From assembly GCA_019671135.1 (NCBI GenBank), contig JAHRHY010000025.1:186001-250000 (forward strand): DNA of 64,000 nucleotides, in the 5' to 3' direction. Shown here piece after piece: positions 58,101-64,000 of the stretch. Origin of the DNA: Linnemannia hyalina. Its lineage: Eukaryota > Mortierellomycota > Mortierellomycetes > Mortierellales > Mortierellaceae. Each line of letters starts with the position of its first letter. Position 1 is the stretch's first letter. Below the pieces are notes generated by a model, which was given only the letters and a program-made list of their open reading frames with translations, was not told the origin of the DNA and searched no databases. A program made the position numbers and the translations under genes.

Positions 58101-61100
58101 TTGGGCAGGTTGAGTTGGTCAAACTTGTCGATCGTGAGGTAGGCGTCCTCGAGGCGGATCAGGAGCGAGACGATCGAGACATATCCTCCACCCTCCCTGA
58201 ACACCTCCTTGAGCTCTGTGCATTCGATAAACACTTGGTTGAGAGCGTTCAAAATGGCCATCTTCATCTTGAAGTCGTATCGGTTGAGGGACTGCAGGAT
58301 CTCGCAGAGCTGTGTCAGCTGGTAGGGAGCTGACATAACCTTGGTTGCAAGCGAGCTTGAAGAGCTGTTGGGTGGCGACTTCGCTGAGGAGTTTTCCCTG
58401 TCCTCCAAGAAGAACCGATAGCTCTCCACCACAAGGACAACGATGACCTTCAGGATCCCGTCTCTCGTCTCGTTGTAATGCAGCAGCGAAAACAGGTCAC
58501 CTCGAAATCTAGAGCAGAATTGTCAAATGAACACATCTTAGTCGTCTATACATAGTGGCGCTTAAAGGATTGTGTGAACTTCGAAGGGGCACAAGCAACT
58601 ACACAGATGTACTTACGTGGATTGGAAGAGTGCAATGTTACTCCGACTGCCTCGCAGCAATTCGATTAGACATGCCATGATGCTGTTGAAGTGGTGCACG
58701 ACTTCGATTCCGTATTTCCTCTGACGCTGGCTGTCGTCAGGGCTGAATGCTTTCCCGAAATCGACGACAGAAAGACGGTTATTAAACTGAGGGCTTCCGA
58801 ACGTCTCGCGGAGGACAATGGAGAGCTCTTCCAGCATGTTGCAGAACATATCGATCAATCCAACTTCGCGCAGGACATCCTTGAAGTTGGGTGATGATTG
58901 GAGCAGGTTAGCAACTGTATCACAGACAAGGGCTGTAGTCCTGGGTGACGACGTGCCTTGAAAGTGAATAGAAAGGATGACAAGATCTCTGAATGGGACA
59001 TAGTTCAGATCCTTGAGAACGAACGTGAACAACTCCATGACTGATAGCTAATAACGACAAATAACAATAATTTGTTGTTAGCTTTCCATTTACTCATAGA
59101 GCATTCAGCGAGATAGCAATACGACCAACGTTAAAGGAGGGCCAAAACTAACCTGAAGGTCTGGGTGGTAACTGTCCAGGCGTTCGATCGCATAGGAAAG
59201 AATGTTGAGCCGCTCCAGCAAAAAGTAGTTCATAGGGTGATCGCGGATAATCGAGAGCAGAGTGGAAAACACCGTGAGCGTGAACTGACTGGGAGGCGCA
59301 TCTTGGTCCTTATTGCCAGCTGGTAAGAGCGTCAAGTTGGAAATGTCTGGGTATAATAATGCCGTTACTAGCACTTGACATGCCTCTAGATTACGAACGA
59401 CAGCGCCCGCTATAATGACCGAATGACGAATAATGCGATCGTTAGGTCTTGCGGATAGTTAGGTCGGGCTGGAGTTACATTGGTGTTCTGCGTATTATGT
59501 GCAATGTAGTAAACATACCATGCTCGGGACCAACAACAGGAAGGGAGAAGTCTATGAGGCAAACAAAACATATAATAACGTTGGTCAACTGCTTTGCAGC
59601 TGATGTACAAAGATTTCTCGTCTCAAGAATGGCGCCAAAGTGTACCTTGATGTTGATATGGCGTTCCTTCTTCTGGTGGTGGCAACGCTTCCTTGTCAAT
59701 GAACACCAGTTCCTCGATAAGCGATGTGATGGTATACTAATAAATATGCGAAAAAGCAGTGTCAACACCTCAACTTTCTTTCTTTCATGCATAACCTCTA
59801 TAGTAAAACGCAAACTTACTTTGAATGTGAGCATGTCCTCATCGAAGGGCGGTGACACGAGGAGCATTGCCAGTGTCTCGTAGATCTTGTTGGTCTTGAA
59901 ATCATCCAGCAGCACACTCGACATCAGGGAGGATTTCTACGATACAAGTAAGCAAACCAACAATGAGCGTAAGTAAGAAAACCTCAACATCATTTTATAT
60001 ATATAAAAGACGACGCTGCAAAATACGTACCTTGATGAGCTTGACGATGACACGGAGGATCAGGATACCCTCTTCGCGATGTACAGAGTCGATGCTTCCG
60101 TCAACCAAATACTCGCTGAGTGCGTCTGAGAGTAGCTTGGCGCAGTTCTTCGAGTGGAGGTAGGGCATGACATCCGTCTCCGTCGTCTCTACTACAAAGT
60201 CTACAACGTCCATCACCCTAGTACGATACAATAAGCAAAATTGTTCGATTAATTAGTCAACAGTGTCAAAAACGAACACATCTCGGTGGCGTGAAATCAA
60301 ACGTGGCTGAATCATTACCTTGCTTTCCAGATGTACAGCTCTGCGGGGTCCCCCCCTGCGATCTTGCTCCTCTGGATAACAAGGGTCTCGAAAAGCCCAT
60401 AGAGCTCATCATTCTCGATCAATACTGAAATAACAGGCTTCCTCCAAAGCAGCCTCTTCAATGCGTTTGTGAGGGTCGAAATGACCAAGATCGATGCTAC
60501 GCTCTGGCCGAGAGGCTCTTCAAACTCCTGTGATGGGAACTCGACAAATGTAAGAAACACGCCCAACAGTCCCGAATGCACCTTTTGCTGCACTAATATC
60601 GCCAACAAGTTGTCCTAGTAGTATGACAGGGTCAAAAAGAGATGTATCAGCTCCCATAGATCTTTTCACTCCAGACAGATTATTTTTGTGCCTTGCGCTC
60701 GCCAAATTGCTCTATTGCTTCTTACGGGTGCCTTGGAGAGAATATCGATCGCTTTCAGCGCGTTGAATGTCTCTGTCTTCCTCAAGACCTTCATATATTC
60801 TATTTTCGATTGACGAACATCTTCAACGTTAATAGCCATAACTTTTTAACTACTCCTATAAATAGGACAATAACATTGCTGCTGCGAAGTTGAACATACC
60901 GAGACTGGCCTTCCTCTTAGGTAAGGATTGCTGTTCTACGGCAAGGATCGCGTTGACCAATTGTGCACTAGCCATGGCAGTGAAGGCTTTGACATCGTGG
61001 ATACTAAACAGGCAAGGAAACAATCAGTCAGTGTATTCAATTGATGAAGAAAGAAGAAGGGGGCAAGGAAGAAGGAGGATATATGAGAGCGATGGAGATT

Positions 61101-62699
61101 AAGGTCTGTCGTTCTCGTCCTTCATATCCCTTTATTTTCATCGCCCACTGTCCCTGACTTTCAATTGCCTCGCTCTATGGCACGCCCTGAGTTACCTCAC
61201 ACTCACCCTGCTCTGTTTGTTCAGTCATTCGAATCCTCTCTCCCACATACACAGGTTCGCAGCGCATCCCCCTGTCTGTGTGTCCTCATCCGTGTGTGTT
61301 CATATGTTATTCTCCTTTTCATTTTTCACCACACCCGTCACATTCGCGATTCAATTCAGTGTTCCTCAAACCAACCCTGCCCAGTCCTGCCCAATCTATT
61401 CCGACGATGTGGCGTCCTGGTTGGGTTCGGTCGTTTTTTCTTTTTTCCCTGACCGAAAGATGATGGTGCGTGTTTGCGCAGAGAAAACCTAGGAAAGGAA
61501 GGCTCTTGAATATGGCACCCTTAATCTTATCACGCGGGAAGCCAATATCCTGTCTTTTTCTCTTTTCTCGCGCAGTTTGTTGTTGCATCCACCGCATGGC
61601 GTACATCCTTGATCGTTTTCCTACTTGGGTCTGACCGGAATATTTACGATATAACGACGGGTGACAAGTAGGATACCCTCCTATTCGCCTGTCAGCCAAC
61701 ACGTTGTCGTCGTATGCCTGTGAGTAAGCCGATGTGGTTGATGTGGGTGGGTGGATGGCTTGTGGTCGAGGGCTGCCTCTTTCTTTTGTTTTTGTTCCTT
61801 GAGCAAAACGTTTGTTGAAGTACCTTTCATTGACGAGTTGACCAGAGACCTGTCTCCCAAAGATCGAAGCAAACAATTGCAAAGCAGTTTGAAACTGGGC
61901 GTTACGTTTCTATAAAAAAACGGACAAAAAAGTGTCGGAGTAGGGGGAGGAAGTGTGAGAGACGAGCGAGTCCAGAACAAAAAAAGAATAAGTCCTGTCA
62001 GCCCAATCGCTCTCTCACTGTCTGTGTGTCTGTCCGTGTGTGGAGAGAGTCGAACACAGAGAAGGCGGGAGAGGCGGTGCGAAGAAGTACACACAATGCA
62101 GCCAACTGTTTCCATTGTTGTTTTATTGTCCCAGTGTCTGCTTTTGGCGTTGTTGCTGCTGTTGCTGCTGTTGCTGTTGTTGCTGTTATTGTTGTTGTTG
62201 CTGTTATTGTTGTTGTTGTTGTTGTTGTTGCTACTGCTGTTGTAATTGTAATTGACACTGATGTTTCCCCCTGCACTTTGTCGTACCTTATCGTCCTCGG
62301 CCTCCATACATGCAAAGAATGCTAAGCGCAACCTATTGTTCACCAAAGAACACAACGTAGCGTGTCAATCGTTAGCACAAAAGTCCAAAAAAAGAGAGCA
62401 ATGCCATCCAACAACGAAGGAGTTGATCGTTTGTTCTTTGGTCGGTCTCATTCCTGTCTTCCATCAGTCTGCTGCTCTCAATGGTCAAGGTACTAGCAAG
62501 CAAGAGGGTTGATTGTCACAAAACAAAGAAGAGAGAGAACGTACTGGCCAAGTTCGGCGGGGGAGGTTGCGTTGTCTGGGACGCCTGTGAGGCCTGTTGT
62601 GTCGCGCTCGTCCCAGCTCCGCTCGAGATCGCGTTCGTTCTGGTCGGCATAAGACGATGCGGGTAGGGGCTGGAACTTGCCGACAAGGGTCTTCCACAT
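49190..62699 (-). CDS. WDFY3: ALFY/WDFY3 orthologue: BEACH-WD40-FYVE autophagy scaffold
   Basis: A very large scaffold; the animal protein links ubiquitinated cargo and PI3P membranes in selective autophagy. I find 21 exons, all GT-AG and phase-consistent: 62699-62545, 62332-62287, 61909-61824, 61003-60900, 60820-60726, 60614-60319, 60217-60031, 59936-59820, 59736-59646, 59551-59519, 59409-59153, 59047-58617, 58508-56348, 56255-56059, 55952-55786, 55721-55521, 55423-54044, 53922-53285, 53177-50810, 50719-49576, 49472-49190. This gives 3478 residues, close to human ALFY (about 3500). Domains in order are: alpha-helical armadillo-like N-terminus; ConA-like fold in the 2.1-kb exon (LGSHSFPPTNGYTFLAWLC, GRWYHLALVHAKP); PH-like about 2500-2640; BEACH about 2690-2990 (WEKHEISNFQYLMHLNTMAG, HYGTHYSSAMIVCSYLIR); WD40 about 3000-3385; FYVE about 3415-3478 with eight cysteines (CVNC, RRFNCKTC, GGIFCGTC, RFCFRC). 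The FYVE end separates it from neurobeachin and LYST. Confidence 0.93.
62145..62245. repeat. Trinucleotide repeat in ALFY intron 2
   Basis: About 100 bp of mixed GTT/GCT/ATT triplets (on plus) lie inside the intron between 62287 and 61909. On the coding strand it reads as CAA/CAG/AAT-type triplets. It keeps a long frame open on both strands, producing spurious Val/Leu/Asn-rich ORFs. Confidence 0.85.
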
Positions 62700-63708
62700 G
62701 GTTTGTTGTTAGAGATCTCTCTTTTAGTGCTAGTGTGCGATGTGTTTTTGAAGTAGAGAGCTTAGGAAAGCAAAACAGGGAGACGGGAAGGGGGGTACTG
62801 TACAAGTGTATGAGGAAGAGAGAGAGAGAGAAGGAGAGGGGAGTGCGAAAGAGAATCGGCTGAGGGAGCAGACAGAAAAGAGACGCGTAGAAGGAAGGAA
62901 AAAAGAGGAGCGTCGGGTGTGTGGGTGAAGGAAAGAAGAGGAGTAGGAAGGATTGAGGGAAGGGAAGGAAGAGAAGGAAGAAAAGAAAAGGAGGGTAGAG
63001 AAGCAAGGGAGCGGGAGGGGAAGAAGCAAAAATAGAGCAGACCAGCCAAGCTCGTCCAGGGGGCGGACTAGAGACATGGCTTTCTTTCTTGTCTTTGACC
63101 CTTGTCTCTCTGTCGTGCACGCATATGTTGGATTCGTGGACAAGGCACGAAGAGGAGATACCAGACGACACTCTCTTTTTCTCTCTTTGTCTGTCTCTCT
63201 GCGCGGGTTTTGAACCAGGGGGCAGTTGGTTACTTGGACGGACGAGGGCACAAAGGGCAAAATAGCAATGCCATAAGCATCACTCTCGGTACTTTGGACA
63301 GCCGGGGACTGGACTCCACTGAAAAAGTCAGCGAAAGAACGGCACTGCAAAAATATCAACCCATCAGCAAAAATGCGTGCAGTGCATTGCCTCAGTCCCG
63401 CCCCTCCCTTCAGCCTCTTGAACCTTCTTTCCTTTTTCCTTCCCTCCTTTCATCAACAGTTGAACAGCCAAAAGCAACAGCAAACAACAACAAACAACAT
63501 CCGCAACAAACATGAACAGCCAACAACATCCCTGTGGCTGTGCCAGTTTTTCGTTTTTTTTTCTCTCCACTTCCAATTCGCGGCTTCTCCGCTGTGTTCA
63601 CACCAACCCTACCCCTTGAAGTGCAAGCAAGGGCTCCCATACTGACACCCTTGTTCGCACGATCAAAAGCACACCCAGACTAAAGTACAGCAAAAGTAGA
63701 CGAATTAT
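62700..63708. other. ALFY promoter / ProRS 3' flank
   Basis: No gene seen between the ALFY start codon and the ProRS stop codon, both on minus. 62800-63030 is almost pure purine on plus, hence a long CT-rich tract on the transcribed strand upstream of ALFY, typical of fungal core promoters. ORFs here are Ser/Leu/Phe-rich readings of this tract. Confidence 0.6.
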
Positions 63709-64000
63709 TTATTCTTGAGCAAGGAGGCGGCGCTCCTGGAAGAACCCCTCGATCTTGGGCCACTCCAACGACCACTTATCACCAGACTTGCGGTGCTGGA
63801 CTTCAATGTTGCCCGTCCTCAAAAAGCCCTTTCCAACAACAACCATCCAGGGGTATCCAATCAATTCAGCATCTTTCATCTTGAATCCAAGCGTTGTCTC
63901 TGTCCGGTCATCCAAGATCACATCCGCTTTGACATTCAACGCCTTCTGTACGATATCATATACATTCTCAGCAGCCTCTACACACCCCTCATCCTCCGAG
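63709..64000 (-). CDS. Prolyl-tRNA synthetase, C-terminal part (runs off window)
   Basis: This charges tRNA-Pro with proline. Only the last 96 codons are in view, read from the window edge to the stop at 63711-63709, with no intron visible. The anticodon-binding domain shows ALNVKADVILDDRTETTLGF, then KMKDAELIGYPWMVVVGKG and RKSGDKW. The DDR and GFKMKDAELIGYP pattern is that of the bacterial/organellar type of class II ProRS. That makes a mitochondrial enzyme likely, but the N-terminus is needed to decide. Assignment to another class II anticodon-binding synthetase (HisRS, ThrRS) is less likely. Confidence 0.8.
   Translation of the reverse strand, partial: SEDEGCVEAAENVYDIVQKALNVKADVILDDRTETTLGFKMKDAELIGYPWMVVVGKGFLRTGNIEVQHRKSGDKWSLEWPKIEGFFQERRLLAQE

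Noticed and set aside
61681..62355. Minus-strand ORF with Asn/Ser runs (224 codons)
   Set aside because: It spans an ALFY intron with a trinucleotide repeat; only the short exons 62332-62287 and 61909-61824 keep the phase of the ALFY reading frame.
62730..63359. Minus-strand ORF of 209 codons, Ser/Phe/Leu-rich
   Set aside because: A reading of the CT-rich promoter tract upstream of ALFY; low complexity and no domain.

Overview
This is a nuclear DNA window from a filamentous fungus, most likely an early-diverging one of the Mortierella/Linnemannia type. The placement is my inference from gene content, not a search result. The evidence is a set of intron-containing genes with short GT-AG introns (about 60-430 bp), fungal gene families (GH18 chitinase, S41-like secreted protein, F-box/LRR protein), orthologues that ascomycete yeasts lack (BRCA2, ALFY/WDFY3), a giant ribonuclease-inhibitor-type LRR protein, and degraded eukaryotic transposons (Helitron, Ty3/gypsy, Tc1/mariner).

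Layout. 1-2245: the right part of a foldback element (long inverted arms rich in minisatellite, with a central loop), followed by a dispersed flank repeat to about 2560. 3984-5673 (+): secreted GH18 chitinase with a chitin-binding module. 13736-6815 (-): BRCA2 orthologue with seven BRC repeats and a helical-OB1-OB2-OB3 DNA-binding domain. 13871-15376 (+): RluA-family tRNA pseudouridine synthase, divergent from BRCA2 across 134 bp. 17223-15481 (-): Baeyer-Villiger-type flavin monooxygenase. 17.2-20.6 kb: AT-rich DNA with no recognised gene. About 20606-23180: a complete second foldback element whose central loop is inverted relative to the first copy; its right flank carries the same dispersed repeat, with a diverged inverted copy at 23866-24470. 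26556-24525 (-): type-B carboxylesterase. 30149-27928 (-): secreted S41-like protein. 31956-35330 (+): F-box/LRR protein. 36523-37350 (+): small zinc-finger protein with a triplicated promoter repeat. 40033-37719 (-): PRMT5. 41718-46494 (+): 1534-residue coiled-coil/LRR protein with 31 near-identical 28-residue repeats. 46.6-48.7 kb: a transposon graveyard with a Helitron 3' end and helicase relic, a gypsy reverse transcriptase fragment and a Tc1-like transposase fragment. 62699-49190 (-): a 21-exon ALFY/WDFY3 orthologue (ConA-like, PH-BEACH, WD40, FYVE). 64000-63709 (-): C-terminal end of a prolyl-tRNA synthetase, running off the window.

The genes do not form an operon or cluster. They cover DNA repair (BRCA2), RNA modification and translation (pseudouridine synthase, ProRS), methylation signalling (PRMT5), selective autophagy (ALFY), ubiquitin ligation (F-box) and secreted or degradative enzymes (chitinase, esterase, S41-like protein, BVMO). 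I built exon structures by hand from reading frame, GT/AG sites and intron phase; every junction listed keeps the frame. The items most worth a second look are the foldback pair with the flipped loop, the LRR array with a block copied exactly 19 repeats away, the Helitron terminus just downstream of that gene, and the BRCA2 and ALFY orthologues.
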